64,000 nt of DNA. Source: Pseudomonas abietaniphila. GTDB taxonomy: Bacteria; Pseudomonadota; Gammaproteobacteria; Pseudomonadales; Pseudomonadaceae. The stretch is taken from contig NZ_FNCO01000010.1 in the NCBI RefSeq assembly GCF_900100795.1, positions 62,001 to 126,000 of the forward strand, in the 5' to 3' direction. The notes under the pieces are model-generated. The model searched no databases. It saw only the letters and a list, made by a program, of their open reading frames with translations, and was not told the origin of the DNA. Shown here piece after piece: positions 1-8,751 of this stretch (the first letter of the stretch is position 1; each line of letters starts with the position of its first letter). A program made the position numbers and the translations under genes.

Positions 1-171
1 CATGCGGATATCGAGTAACACCACATCGGGTTTCAGACTATCGATCAGCGTCAAGGCTTCTTCGCCATTGGTGGCGCTGGGTTCAAGGACCCGATAACCC
101 TCAAGATCACCGACCAGACGGCTCAGGCGATCGCGGGCTAGGGGTTCGTCATCAACGATCAGGACATTCAT
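1..171 (-). CDS. algR: AlgR, LytTR-family response regulator (N-terminal part only)
   Basis: This is the first 57 codons of AlgR, the response regulator that controls alginate, twitching and virulence genes in Pseudomonas; the gene runs off the left edge. The protein begins MNVLIVDDEPLARDRL, with the acidic pair Asp7-Asp8 of the receiver domain. The phospho-acceptor Asp54 is visible in VVLLDIRM. The LytTR DNA-binding domain lies outside the window. The start codon overlaps the algZ stop as ATGA, so the two genes are translationally coupled, as expected for a sensor/regulator pair. Confidence 0.93.
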   Translation of the reverse strand, partial: MNVLIVDDEPLARDRLSRLVGDLEGYRVLEPSATNGEEALTLIDSLKPDVVLLDIRM

Positions 172-1247
172 ATTGCTCTGGCTTCCTGCGTGAGTCTCGC
201 ACAAGGATAGCGTAGACAGGTGAAGTGACGACCGTCACGGCGCTCCACGCTCAGACTCGCGAGAGGGCCAAAAAGTGCCGTAATGCGGGCGCCGATATTT
301 GCCAAGGCCTGCTGAGTGCCGCTTGAAGTCTGCCGATGGGCGACTTCTTCATAGGGATTACTGACACGCAATATGAATACTCCCCGTTCATAGTCCGCCT
401 CGACCCTGACCACCCCGCCTTCGACGCGGGGCGCGATCCCATAGATCAACGCGTTCTCAAGTAATGGCTGCAAGGTTAGCTGGGGAATCGGCAAGTCGTC
501 GGGAATTGCACTGACGTCCCAGTCCAACTGTAGACGTTCGCCAAGTCGATATTGCTCAATCGATAGATAACGTTTGGCCAACGCCAGCTCATCACGCCAC
601 GTCGTCAGACTGCCGGGCTTGCCCAGACTGGCGCGAAACAGGTCCGACAGGTCCAGCACCGCCTGCTCGGCCTTGCCCGGATCGCTGGTGACCAGGCTCG
701 CAATACTGTTGAGCGTGTTGAACAGAAAGTGTGGCCGAATCCTGGCCTGCAAGGATTCGATTCTGGCTTGCAGTTCTGCCTGCTGTTGTTTGCGCCACTG
801 ACTCTGCAGATAAAAGTAGCGCAACATCAGCGCCGACATGATCAGAGCAATCATCGAATAGCGCAGATAGCGTTCGACATCGCCATCGGATGTCGTGCCC
901 ACCAGTTGGCAATAATCCGTGACCGCCGTGCACACCAACGTCACCGCCACCACCAGCAAACAGCCCAGGGTGCCTGCCAGCCCTGCATTCAGGCGTGCCA
1001 ACCAGGGACGCAAGCCGCACAGCAGCGCGGCCGACAGCAACACGATCCACTGCACGAACAGCGAGATCAGCGCGAGCCTGACCCAGTCGAACCCAGGGTG
1101 CATGGGCTCGACGAGCACCAGCACCAACACCAGCAGCTCCGCGAGCACGACCAGCACCAGCAGCGCCTGCGGCAGGCACAGTTCCGGAAGGAAGAACTCT
1201 TTGCCGGGCGAAACGCTCTGGCCCGGATTATTGCGCTCGTTTTGCAT
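168..1247 (-). CDS. algZ: AlgZ (FimS), LytS-type sensor histidine kinase for AlgR
   Basis: This is the membrane sensor partner of AlgR, 359 residues from the start MQNERNNPG, which matches the usual family length (about 358). Several hydrophobic segments occupy roughly residues 25-145. They are followed by a short coiled coil rich in Gln/Arg, then the His_kinase box RPHFLFNTLNSIASL with the candidate phospho-acceptor at about His173. The C-terminal ATPase half contains LQPLLENALIYG as an N-box-like motif, which is atypical, as is known for FimS. A longer reading frame begins 24 codons upstream, but the chosen methionine fits the family. The gene is divergent from argH. Confidence 0.93.
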   Translation of the reverse strand: MQNERNNPGQSVSPGKEFFLPELCLPQALLVLVVLAELLVLVLVLVEPMHPGFDWVRLALISLFVQWIVLLSAALLCGLRPWLARLNAGLAGTLGCLLVVAVTLVCTAVTDYCQLVGTTSDGDVERYLRYSMIALIMSALMLRYFYLQSQWRKQQQAELQARIESLQARIRPHFLFNTLNSIASLVTSDPGKAEQAVLDLSDLFRASLGKPGSLTTWRDELALAKRYLSIEQYRLGERLQLDWDVSAIPDDLPIPQLTLQPLLENALIYGIAPRVEGGVVRVEADYERGVFILRVSNPYEEVAHRQTSSGTQQALANIGARITALFGPLASLSVERRDGRHFTCLRYPCARLTQEARAI

Positions 1248-1310
1248 AGGTCCAGTCTCTGCGCTCGTACCCCGTCCGGCAAGCTGTCGGGAATAAAAAA
1301 CCGGCAATAC

Positions 1311-1319
1311 TGTTATCAT
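1311..1319 (+). promoter_or_regulatory. Candidate extended -10 promoter for argH
   Basis: TGTTATCAT provides a TGn-extended -10 hexamer (TATCAT) about 86 bases before the argH start. There is no convincing -35 element at 17 bases. The call is inferred from sequence pattern only. Confidence 0.35.
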
Positions 1320-1404
1320 CGCCCGCGCCTTTTAAAATGGGCCGCGCCACGTCTTCACCCAAACCGTCATCAGTACAGTAATCAGCAGAGCAGCGAGCGA
1401 ATCC

Positions 1405-2799
1405 ATGAGCACCGACAAGACCAATCAGTCCTGGGGCGGCCGCTTCAGTGAACCCGTCGACGCCTTCGTCGCACGCTTCACCGCCTCCGTCACCTTCGAT
1501 CAGCGCCTTTATCGCCACGACATCATGGGCTCCGTCGCCCACGCCACGATGCTGGCCAAGGTCGGCGTGCTGACCGATGCCGAGCGCGACACCATCGTCG
1601 ATGGCCTGAAGACCATTCAGGGCGAAATCGAGGCCGGCACCTTCGACTGGCGCGTGGATCTGGAAGACGTGCACATGAACATCGAGGCGCGTCTGACCGA
1701 CCGCATCGGTATCACCGGCAAGAAGCTGCACACCGGTCGCAGCCGAAACGACCAGGTCGCGACCGACATTCGTTTGTGGCTGCGTGACGAAATCGATCTG
1801 ATCCTGGCCGAGATCACCCGCCTGCAAGAAGGCCTGCTGGGCCTGGCGGAGCGCGAAGCCGACACCATCATGCCGGGGTTCACTCACCTGCAGACCGCAC
1901 AGCCGGTGACGTTCGGGCACCACATGCTCGCCTGGTTCGAAATGCTCAGCCGCGATTTCGAGCGTCTGGTCGACTGCCGTAAACGCACCAACCGCATGCC
2001 ATTGGGCAGTGCTGCGCTGGCGGGCACCACGTATCCGATCGACCGCGAGCTGACCTGCCAGTTGCTGGGCTTCGAAGCCGTCGGCGGCAACTCGCTGGAC
2101 AGCGTGTCGGATCGCGACTTTGCCATCGAATTCTGCGCAGCCGCCAGCGTCGCGATGATGCACTTGTCGCGCTTCTCCGAAGAGCTGGTGCTGTGGACCA
2201 GTGCGCAATTCCAGTTCATCGACTTGCCGGACCGCTTCTGCACCGGCAGTTCGATCATGCCGCAAAAGAAAAACCCGGACGTTCCCGAGCTGGTGCGTGG
2301 CAAGAGCGGCCGCGTGTTCGGCGCCCTGATGGGCCTGCTGACCTTGATGAAGGGCCAACCGCTGGCCTACAACAAGGACAACCAGGAAGACAAAGAGCCG
2401 CTGTTCGACGCCGCCGACACGCTGCGCGATTCGTTGCGCGCCTTTGCCGACATGATTCCGGCCATCAAGCCCAAGCACGCGATCATGCGTGAAGCTGCGC
2501 TGCGCGGCTTCTCGACCGCGACCGATCTGGCCGATTACCTGGTTCGCCGTGGCCTGCCGTTCCGTGACTGCCACGAGATAGTGGGTCATGCCGTGAAATA
2601 CGGCGTGGAAACCGGCAAGGACCTGGCCGAAATGACACTCGATGAACTGCGCCAGTTCAGCGACCAGATCGACCAGGACGTGTTTGCGGTGCTGACGCTG
2701 GAAGGCTCGGTCAATGCCCGTGACCACATCGGCGGGACCGCGCCGGCTCAGGTAAAGGCAGCTGTCGTGCGTGGCAAGCAGTTGCTGGCCAGCCGTTAA
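1405..2799 (+). CDS. argH: Argininosuccinate lyase
   Basis: The 464-residue enzyme splits argininosuccinate into arginine and fumarate, the last step of arginine synthesis, in the cytoplasm. The N terminus WGGRFSEPVDAF is typical of ArgH. The fumarase/aspartase-superfamily signature GSSIMPQKKNPD lies at about residues 280-291. The catalytic His region TGRSRNDQVATD and HTHLQ-like GFTHLQTAQPV are intact. It is a full-length single gene, divergent from algZ and followed by a strong hairpin terminator. argB at the other end of the window serves the same pathway. Confidence 0.98.
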   Translation: MSTDKTNQSWGGRFSEPVDAFVARFTASVTFDQRLYRHDIMGSVAHATMLAKVGVLTDAERDTIVDGLKTIQGEIEAGTFDWRVDLEDVHMNIEARLTDRIGITGKKLHTGRSRNDQVATDIRLWLRDEIDLILAEITRLQEGLLGLAEREADTIMPGFTHLQTAQPVTFGHHMLAWFEMLSRDFERLVDCRKRTNRMPLGSAALAGTTYPIDRELTCQLLGFEAVGGNSLDSVSDRDFAIEFCAAASVAMMHLSRFSEELVLWTSAQFQFIDLPDRFCTGSSIMPQKKNPDVPELVRGKSGRVFGALMGLLTLMKGQPLAYNKDNQEDKEPLFDAADTLRDSLRAFADMIPAIKPKHAIMREAALRGFSTATDLADYLVRRGLPFRDCHEIVGHAVKYGVETGKDLAEMTLDELRQFSDQIDQDVFAVLTLEGSVNARDHIGGTAPAQVKAAVVRGKQLLASR

Positions 2800-2811
2800 G
2801 TCGACACGGAA

Positions 2812-2843
2812 GGGCGATGGCAGCAGCAGCCATCGCCCTTTTT
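2812..2843 (+). terminator. Rho-independent terminator of argH
   Basis: A 10-bp GC-rich stem (GGGCGATGGC with GCCATCGCCC) encloses a 7-base loop and is followed by five T residues, just after the argH stop. On the minus strand there is no T-run, so it mainly serves argH. Confidence 0.9.
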
Positions 2844-2847
2844 ACCC

Positions 2848-3516
2848 TCAAAGGACCGAGACGGGACGCACACGCTCCAGAAAAATCGGGAAATCAACCT
2901 CTCTGTCTGCCGCGACACGTTGTGCACAACGTCGGCCATTCAGCCTTTCCAGCAAATCCCTGGCCCCCGCGACTTCGTCCAGCAGGTTCAGGCCGAACAA
3001 CTGCTCCGCCACCTGTTGCGCCAGGTCCACGCTGTACAGGAAGTAGATGTCCGCCAGCGTAAACTCTGCACCCGCGACATAGGGAGCAAACTGGCCACGC
3101 CGCGCCAGTGCGGCAAAACCCTTGATCAGATCCCGCAGAGCCTTGGCTTTCAGTGCCTGGGGCGTCGCTCGACCACCAAACAACACTTCGACGTAGCACA
3201 AGCGCGCTGGCAGCTCGATGTACAACTCGATCTCCTTGGCCATGGTCCACACCTGCGCCCGGGCGAATGGGTGGGCGGGTAAAAGCGGCGTCTGCGGATG
3301 GGTATCTTCGAGATAGCGCAGAATCACGTCGGTTTCGCTGATGAACCCGTCTTCGGTCTCCAGCACCGGGACTTTGCCTCGCGCGCTGACAGCGAGGGTT
3401 TCCGGGTTCTGGCAGCCATGCATCGAAACGACGTCAAACGGGATCTGCTTCTCCAGCAAAGCCAGTTTGACCATGTTGAAATAGTTACTTGCGGCGAATC
3501 CGTAAAGCTTGAACAT
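2848..3516 (-). CDS. Glutathione S-transferase family protein
   Basis: This 222-residue cytosolic protein has a thioredoxin-like N-terminal GST domain (residues 1-80) starting MFKLYGFAASNYFNMVKLAL. It includes the cis-proline motif GKVPVLE and the glutathione-contacting EDGFISETDVILRYLE. An all-helical C-terminal domain follows, with FTLADIYFLYSVDLA. The start is chosen because AGGAGG lies about 9 bases upstream; a longer frame begins 26 codons earlier without support. It probably conjugates glutathione to electrophiles, but the substrate cannot be read from sequence. Confidence 0.85.
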   Translation of the reverse strand: MFKLYGFAASNYFNMVKLALLEKQIPFDVVSMHGCQNPETLAVSARGKVPVLETEDGFISETDVILRYLEDTHPQTPLLPAHPFARAQVWTMAKEIELYIELPARLCYVEVLFGGRATPQALKAKALRDLIKGFAALARRGQFAPYVAGAEFTLADIYFLYSVDLAQQVAEQLFGLNLLDEVAGARDLLERLNGRRCAQRVAADREVDFPIFLERVRPVSVL

Positions 3517-3699
3517 TGACAGGCCTCCTTGGCCCCTTAAGCGGTCATTGCAACTCACCTCGACCCGTGAGGGCAGATCCAGAGCGGGCCACACCCTATC
3601 AGCGGCGCGACGTACGTGCGTTGACGTAAGTCATACATGCGCCGGATCACACCGCGCCCGATTGCAGTTAAACTGCGGGCCTTTCCTGAGGAGTCCGCC

Positions 3700-3990
3700 A
3701 TGAGCGACCACATCGACAACGACGAAGAAGAGTTCGCTGAATCGACCCTGATCCAGGCCATCGAGAACCAGATCGAAAGTGACAACCCGCCTGCCGCCAA
3801 GGCCACGTTCAACAAGCTGACCCTGGTCGGTTACGAGCGTGACGACATTCTGGAAATGATGGCGCACGTGCTCGCCGTGGAGATCGACGGGATTCTGGAA
3901 GACGACCGCCCGTTCAACACCGAGTGGTACGAAAAGGCTCTGCGCGCGCTGCCAGTGCTGCCGCCGGAGGTGAAGCCGGAACACGAGTAA
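3700..3990 (+). CDS. Conserved small acidic hypothetical protein
   Basis: This 96-residue protein starts MSDHIDNDEEEFAES, with a GAGGAG ribosome-binding site 7-12 bases upstream. It is very acidic at the N terminus and predicted soluble and helical (TLIQAIENQIES, DDILEMMAHVLAVEID). There is no signal peptide, cysteine motif or membrane segment. I recognise it only as a Pseudomonas-type conserved hypothetical and assign no function. It stands alone between the divergent GST gene and a REP pair. Confidence 0.75.
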   Translation: MSDHIDNDEEEFAESTLIQAIENQIESDNPPAAKATFNKLTLVGYERDDILEMMAHVLAVEIDGILEDDRPFNTEWYEKALRALPVLPPEVKPEHE

Positions 3991-4021
3991 AGCGCTCCTT
4001 AACCGGAGCTAAGCGGCACCG

Positions 4022-4112
4022 CTGTGGGAGCGAATTCATTCGCGAAAAATCGTCCAGGCGATCGAGACACGTCGACTGTACCCACCAATCGCGAATAAAT
4101 TCGCTCCCACAG
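4022..4112. repeat. REP-type inverted pair, GTGGGAGCGAATTC family
   Basis: CTGTGGGAGCGAATTCATTC and its inverted partner GAATAAATTCGCTCCCACAG flank about 50 unrelated bases. Further copies occur at 7655-7745 and 50431-50522. Such pairs are typical intergenic REP doublets of Pseudomonas. Confidence 0.85.
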
Positions 4113-4318
4113 GTCCGGAGCCAGGCCTGCATCCGACGGATGCCTGCCAAGTCGCAGGAGCGGGATCGCAACGCACCACCTGACGACCGGCCAGATACTT
4201 TCTGCAAAATCTCCAGACGCTAACTACACTCCAGATGCCTCGCTGCCGCTTGAACGACGGGGCTGTCACGTCTGCGATTCATTCGCCGCGTTTTCAATTA
4301 GAAAAGTCTGGAGCACCT

Positions 4319-4567
4319 ATGTCGTTTACCCCTGAATTGGTTGCCGAACTGGAAATCCTGTCACTGTTCAACCTGCGCAATACCCAGGAGGGCCTTAAAG
4401 TCCACCACGTGGCTGCTCCCACCGCCGTTGCCGCTGCCAAACGACTCTTTGAAAAAGGCCTGACGACTCAGGTCGACGGAGGCTATCTGACCAGTCTGGG
4501 ACTGGATGCCGCCGAGCATGCTCAATCGCTGCTGATCATTCTGACCACCGCCCAGGAAGCGGCCTGA
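4319..4567 (+). CDS. TIGR02647 family protein
   Basis: This 82-residue protein begins MSFTPELVAELEILSLFNL and contains the family's characteristic central stretch TQEGLKVHH plus GGYLTSLGLDAAEHAQ. I recognise it as the pseudomonad/gammaproteobacterial family TIGR02647, whose function is unknown. GGAG lies upstream at a suitable distance, so the methionine 28 codons into the open frame is chosen. No membrane segment is visible. It lies upstream of cyaA but is separated by about 200 bases with a long inverted repeat. Confidence 0.85.
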   Translation: MSFTPELVAELEILSLFNLRNTQEGLKVHHVAAPTAVAAAKRLFEKGLTTQVDGGYLTSLGLDAAEHAQSLLIILTTAQEAA

Positions 4568-4577
4568 AATCGTCGCG

Positions 4578-4620
4578 TCGCGAAACCTTTGCCAGGACGC
4601 ATGAAATAAAGGTTTCGCGA
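4578..4620. repeat. Perfect 13-bp inverted repeat with 17-base loop
   Basis: TCGCGAAACCTTT (4578-4590) and AAAGGTTTCGCGA (4608-4620) are exact reverse complements. The element lies 10 bases after the preceding stop and about 150 bases before cyaA. No T-run follows, so it is not a classic intrinsic terminator. It may be a transcript-end stabilising hairpin or an operator for cyaA. Confidence 0.8.
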
Positions 4621-4771
4621 GCCCTTCATTTATAAGATGCTGCGCCGATAAAATTCTGGCGCCAGAAAAAAGACAAGCCATCGCGTTACAAGCAGCTATC
4701 TGCCCCTGACCTTTCTTGCCTGTCGCCTTGCTCGCCACCCCAGCAGTGCCGTTCGCCGGCTTTGAGTCGCG

Positions 4772-7621
4772 ATGACGCGTAGTTTCGAAATTCGCCCCGA
4801 TCTGGATGAGGGCATCGACCGCAAGGTCCTCAGCCAGTTGCGCAACCGCTTCCTGACCCTCAATGAAGGGCGGCTGGCGCGTGCCAATGAAGGTTTGTCC
4901 ACACGCCAACAGTCCGTGCTGGCGCTATTGCCGCTGTTTTTCCACGTTAACCATCCCTTGCTGCCCGGCTATGTCTCGGGGGCAACGCCTGCTGGCGTGT
5001 CCCACTACGAACCCGACGCGCAGGCGCTGGCCGAAGCGCAACGCCTGACGCGCTCTTTTTCGTACAAACCGCGTCGCGGCAATCCTCCACAGCCCATCCA
5101 CGGCATCTTCCTGATGGGCAGCCTTGGCACGCTGGCCCAGGCCGATCAGAGCGATATGGATGTCTGGATCTGCCACGACACCCACCTGTCGCCCGAAGAC
5201 GTCCTGGAGCTGCGCAAAAAATGCCAGGCACTGGAAACCTGGGCAGCGACCATGGGCGCCGAGGCGCACTTTTTCCTGATCGACCCTGAGCGGTTTGTAG
5301 TGGGCGAGCGCGATGCACAACTGAGCGGCGAGGATTGCGGAACGACGCAGCACTATCTGCTGCTCGACGAGTTCTACCGCACAGCCATCTGGCTGGCAGG
5401 CCGCACGCCCATCTGGTGGCTGGTGCCCGTCTACGAAGAGACGCGTTACGCCGAGTACACCCATACGCTTCTGTCCAAGCGCTTCATTCGAGAAGACGAA
5501 GTGCTCGATCTGGGCAATATGTCGCGCATTCCGCCCGGCGAGTTCATTGGAGCCGGGCTCTGGCAGCTGTTCAAGGGCATAGAGTCACCCTACAAGTCCG
5601 TGCTCAAGCTGTTGCTGACCGAGGTCTACGCCAGCGAACACCCGCAAGTGCAGTGCCTGAGCATGCGCTTCAAACAGCAGGTGTTCGCCAACAATGTCGA
5701 CCTGGACGAACTCGATCCTTACATGATGGTGTACCGCCGCATCGAGGAATATCTGCGCGATCGGGGCGAGCCGGAACGGCTGGAGCTGGTCAGACGCAGC
5801 CTTTACCTGAAAGTGAACAAGAAGCTCACCGGCTTGCCGCGCCAGCGCACCACAAGCTGGCAACGTCTGTTGCTGGAGCGTCTGGCGAAAGAATGGAAAT
5901 GGGACGAACGTCAGCTTGCCCTGCTCGACAGCCGCAGCCAGTGGAAGGTGCGTCAGGTGTCCAGCGAACGCCGTGCGCTGGTCAGCGAGCTCAATTACAG
6001 CTACCGCTTCCTGACGCAATTTGCTCGCACACAAAACGCGATCAGCTCCATCAACAAGCGCGACCTGAATGTGCTCGGCCGTCGGCTGTATGCCGCGTTC
6101 GAGCGCAAGGCGGGCAAGGTCGAATTCGTCAATCCGGGCATCTCTCCAGACTTGGCCGAGGACACGCTGACGCTGGTGCAATCGCCGAACAAACGTGAAC
6201 CCGGTAAATACCAGTGGGGTTTGTACAACGGCAACCTTGGCGCCCATGAGTGGGAAACCTTCGCGCCGATCAAACGCAGCCGCGAGTTGCTGGAGCTTCT
6301 GGCCTGGTGTCATCGCAATAATGTGATCGACAGCAGCACCCGGCTCGCGCTGCATCCCGGCACGAGCGATTTGACCGAGTTCGAGCTGTTCAATCTTCAG
6401 GGCGCCTTGCAACACAGCATTCCGACGCCGCTGGGCATGGTTCACGAAGACGTTCTGCTCAAGCCGAGCGTGCCCAGCGAAATCCTGCTGCTGGTCAACG
6501 TGGGCGTTGACCCGCTCAAGCATCACAAAGACCTGAACATCCTGATGACCACCGAACGCACTGACTCGCTGAGCTATGCCGGGGTGCGGGAAAACCTGGT
6601 GCTGACCTTCGACCAGATCACGCTCAACAGCTGGAACGAGGTGCTGGTCAGTCGCTTTGACGGCCCGCATGCGCTGCTCGACTGCCTCACCGAGCTGCTC
6701 AACAACGTGCCTGAAACATCACCCAAGCCGGTCATCCGCGTGCGCTGCTTCTGCCACAACCGCGCGCCTGCGATTGCGCAAAGGGTCGAGGAGCTGATCA
6801 ACACGGCGCAGCTGCTGCTGGCCCGGAACCTCAATCATCGTTATCTGATTCAGGTCCAGTACCACTATCACGTGCTGGAAATGACGCCAGGGCAAGTCAG
6901 CCATGTTGCGATCGACAACCTGACAGCGCTTTACCAATATCTTGGCGAAGAGTTACCGACCTACAGCCCGATCCACCTCGACCCGCAAGCGCTCGATGAC
7001 AACGACCTGTCGCTGATCATTCCTCACGGCCAGCCTGAGTGCATTCAGGTGTTCTACCGGATCAACGAGCCGCAAGCGGATCTGTACGTGCTGGATGAAC
7101 ACAATGCGCTCTGGCATCAGCGCTTGCCGTATCACGACGAATCCAGCCTGATGATGCCGTTGCAGCGCTTCCTGCAGTCATTGATGTATCGACGTGGTGC
7201 CCTCTTGCCGCTGGACAACCCGCTGGAGCCTTCGTCGCTGGACACGTTGTATTACCGAATCACCCCGGACGGCGCTGGGCGCGCGCGGCGCATCGAGCAA
7301 CGACTGGCACCGGTCATGCCCACCGACAAACCGTTCTACGACGTTCAGGCCATCGTCGAGGAAGCCTCTCCCGGCCAGGTCAGCGTGACGCTGTACTGCG
7401 ACGGCATGGAGTTTTCCGAGCTGGAATTCGGCGAACAGTTGTACAGCGTCGTCGCCCGGCAGATTCTCGACCAGCGCAGCGAGCCTCAACGCTACCGCTG
7501 CTACATCACCGACCTGGATCTCTCGGGAATACTGGGGGATACGCGAGGACAGACCATCCTGTTCCTGCGCTACAAGGCCGAGCTGGAGAGGTCGCTGAAT
7601 GAAGCGATGGATGAGGCTTGA
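4772..7621 (+). CDS. cyaA: Class I adenylate cyclase
   Basis: This 949-residue CyaA makes cyclic AMP from ATP, feeding the Vfr/CRP regulon. The N-terminal nucleotidyltransferase-like catalytic domain contains the class I signature FLMGSLGTLAQADQSDMDVW, with the metal-binding Asp pair. A long regulatory region follows to the C terminus, including KRDLNVLGRRLYAAFERK. Length and start (MTRSFEIRPDLDEG) agree with Pseudomonas class I cyclases. It is a single gene bounded by the 13-bp inverted repeat upstream and a REP pair downstream; no terminator with a T-run was found. Confidence 0.96.
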   Translation: MTRSFEIRPDLDEGIDRKVLSQLRNRFLTLNEGRLARANEGLSTRQQSVLALLPLFFHVNHPLLPGYVSGATPAGVSHYEPDAQALAEAQRLTRSFSYKPRRGNPPQPIHGIFLMGSLGTLAQADQSDMDVWICHDTHLSPEDVLELRKKCQALETWAATMGAEAHFFLIDPERFVVGERDAQLSGEDCGTTQHYLLLDEFYRTAIWLAGRTPIWWLVPVYEETRYAEYTHTLLSKRFIREDEVLDLGNMSRIPPGEFIGAGLWQLFKGIESPYKSVLKLLLTEVYASEHPQVQCLSMRFKQQVFANNVDLDELDPYMMVYRRIEEYLRDRGEPERLELVRRSLYLKVNKKLTGLPRQRTTSWQRLLLERLAKEWKWDERQLALLDSRSQWKVRQVSSERRALVSELNYSYRFLTQFARTQNAISSINKRDLNVLGRRLYAAFERKAGKVEFVNPGISPDLAEDTLTLVQSPNKREPGKYQWGLYNGNLGAHEWETFAPIKRSRELLELLAWCHRNNVIDSSTRLALHPGTSDLTEFELFNLQGALQHSIPTPLGMVHEDVLLKPSVPSEILLLVNVGVDPLKHHKDLNILMTTERTDSLSYAGVRENLVLTFDQITLNSWNEVLVSRFDGPHALLDCLTELLNNVPETSPKPVIRVRCFCHNRAPAIAQRVEELINTAQLLLARNLNHRYLIQVQYHYHVLEMTPGQVSHVAIDNLTALYQYLGEELPTYSPIHLDPQALDDNDLSLIIPHGQPECIQVFYRINEPQADLYVLDEHNALWHQRLPYHDESSLMMPLQRFLQSLMYRRGALLPLDNPLEPSSLDTLYYRITPDGAGRARRIEQRLAPVMPTDKPFYDVQAIVEEASPGQVSVTLYCDGMEFSELEFGEQLYSVVARQILDQRSEPQRYRCYITDLDLSGILGDTRGQTILFLRYKAELERSLNEAMDEA

Positions 7622-7654
7622 GGAACCCCCAGATCGTGCGGAGTGGACGAAGCC

Positions 7655-7745
7655 CTGTAGGAGCGAATTCATTCGCGAAAGCAAGTGCAGGCGAAGGATT
7701 TGTATCGGCTGTACCGCCGTGTCGCGAATGAATTCGCTCCCACAG
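7655..7745. repeat. REP-type inverted pair, GAGCGAATTCATTC family
   Basis: CTGTAGGAGCGAATTCATTC is paired with the inverted GAATGAATTCGCTCCCACAG around about 50 bases, immediately downstream of cyaA. It is the same family as 4022-4112, but the left arm has TAGGAG instead of TGGGAG. Confidence 0.85.
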
Positions 7746-7766
7746 ATGCCCAGAGACATCCATCAG

Positions 7767-7988
7767 TCAGCGTTGCGCACGCCGCTCTGATGCTTGCCGC
7801 ACAATTTCTCGCCTGCGCTCGTCCGTCGCCGCGCGCCATTCGCGGATGTCTTCGACGTGCCGGAAACATCCCGTACACACTTTGCCATCATCCAGCCGAC
7901 ATACGCTGATGCAAGGCGATGGAACAGCCGGGCTGACGTTGCTGAACAGCGGTTTTGGCGGTTTTACAGGCGCGGCACTGGCGGTCAT
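7767..7988 (-). CDS. DUF1289 domain-containing protein
   Basis: This 73-residue protein contains the four-cysteine pattern of DUF1289: SPCISVCRLDD, then CTGCFRHVEDI at residues 24-44. An Arg/Glu-rich helix (EWRAATDERRREIVRQA) closes it. The pattern suggests a small metal-binding protein, but no activity is established. Its ATG overlaps the cyaY stop as ATGA, so it is the second gene of a cyaY operon and is probably translationally coupled. Confidence 0.85.
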   Translation of the reverse strand: MTASAAPVKPPKPLFSNVSPAVPSPCISVCRLDDGKVCTGCFRHVEDIREWRAATDERRREIVRQASERRAQR

Positions 7989-8344
7989 TCACGGTTGCCG
8001 TCGGAGTGACCATCGATCGCGTCGAACTCAAGCTCTGCACCCGCCTGCTTCAATGCCAGACGATGGAGCATTTCGCCCAGCAGCTCTTCGCTTTTGTCGC
8101 ACACCCAGCGCTTCTCTTCTTCGTCGTAGTCGAAGTGGAAACCACCGTCGACCGCCGCCAGCCACAACTGACGCAGTGGTTCCTGACGACTGAAGATGAA
8201 CTGAGTGCCGTTTTCAAACTTTACCGTGAGCACACCGGCCGAACTCTCAAGGTCCAGGTCCAGACCGCTCTCGTCAAAGATGTCCTCGAGCTTTTCTTGG
8301 GTGGCATCCACCAGGTCGTGAAAGCGGGCTTCGGTCAAACTCAT
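7985..8344 (-). CDS. cyaY: CyaY, bacterial frataxin
   Basis: This 119-residue frataxin orthologue binds iron and modulates Fe-S cluster assembly by the IscS/IscU machinery. The N-terminal acidic helix starts MSLTEARFHDLVDATQEKLE and continues with Asp/Glu residues. The beta-sheet core carries QLWLAAVDGGFHF and KRWVCDKSEELLGEML, both standard for CyaY. The chosen start has GAGG upstream and fits family length; the open frame extends 71 codons further without support. It is divergent from lptM. Confidence 0.93.
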   Translation of the reverse strand: MSLTEARFHDLVDATQEKLEDIFDESGLDLDLESSAGVLTVKFENGTQFIFSRQEPLRQLWLAAVDGGFHFDYDEEEKRWVCDKSEELLGEMLHRLALKQAGAELEFDAIDGHSDGNRE

Positions 8345-8552
8345 TGCAGGAACCTCGAAAGTGTCTACGGATGGCGCAGCGACGCAAGATACGGTCGCTC
8401 TCCGGCAATTGCAAAGCATACCCGCCCAATTGCCATTCGCCGCGCCAAAAAACCGCACGGCGTTTACCCGGTTATCTGGCAAATGCGTCAAAGCCCCGCC
8501 GGACGGGAACTCCAGCGCATAGGCAATCTGTAGGCTGGTCGGTATACTCGGG

Positions 8553-8558
8553 CGCAAT
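8553..8558 (+). promoter_or_regulatory. Candidate -10 box for lptM-lysA operon
   Basis: TATACT lies about 26 bases before the lptM start in the divergent cyaY/lptM intergenic region. No good -35 hexamer is visible, so this is only a plausible position for the operon promoter. Confidence 0.3.
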
Positions 8559-8583
8559 TAATGCTTATACAAAGGATTTCGCC

Positions 8584-8742
8584 ATGAAGCGCCTGATTTC
8601 CTCCCTGGCCGCGCTCCTCGCTGTAGCGTGCCTGGTCTCTGCCTGCGGTCAAAAAGGTCCGCTGTACCTGCCCGATGATGAACAGTCCAACGCACCGGGC
8701 GCTCAGAACCAATCGCACACGCACAAGCACTCGACCTACTAG
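8584..8742 (+). CDS. lptM: LptM (YifL-type) small lipoprotein
   Basis: This 52-residue outer-membrane lipoprotein has a signal peptide MKRLISSLAALLAVACLVS ending at the lipobox LVSAC. The mature protein starts CGQKGPLYLPDDE, the hallmark of the LptM/YifL family, which stabilises the LptDE lipopolysaccharide translocon. A His/Ser-rich tail ends the protein. It is the first gene of the operon, 9 bases ahead of lysA; this lptM-lysA-dapF order is conserved in Pseudomonas (lppL in older naming). Confidence 0.88.
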   Translation: MKRLISSLAALLAVACLVSACGQKGPLYLPDDEQSNAPGAQNQSHTHKHSTY

Positions 8743-8751
8743 GGACTGACC

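Noticed and set aside
1228..2727. 499-codon minus-strand open frame across argH
   Set aside because: It is antisense to a complete argH with all motifs. Its composition (Gln/His/Arg/Val-rich) is the usual shadow of high-GC coding, and it has no family match.
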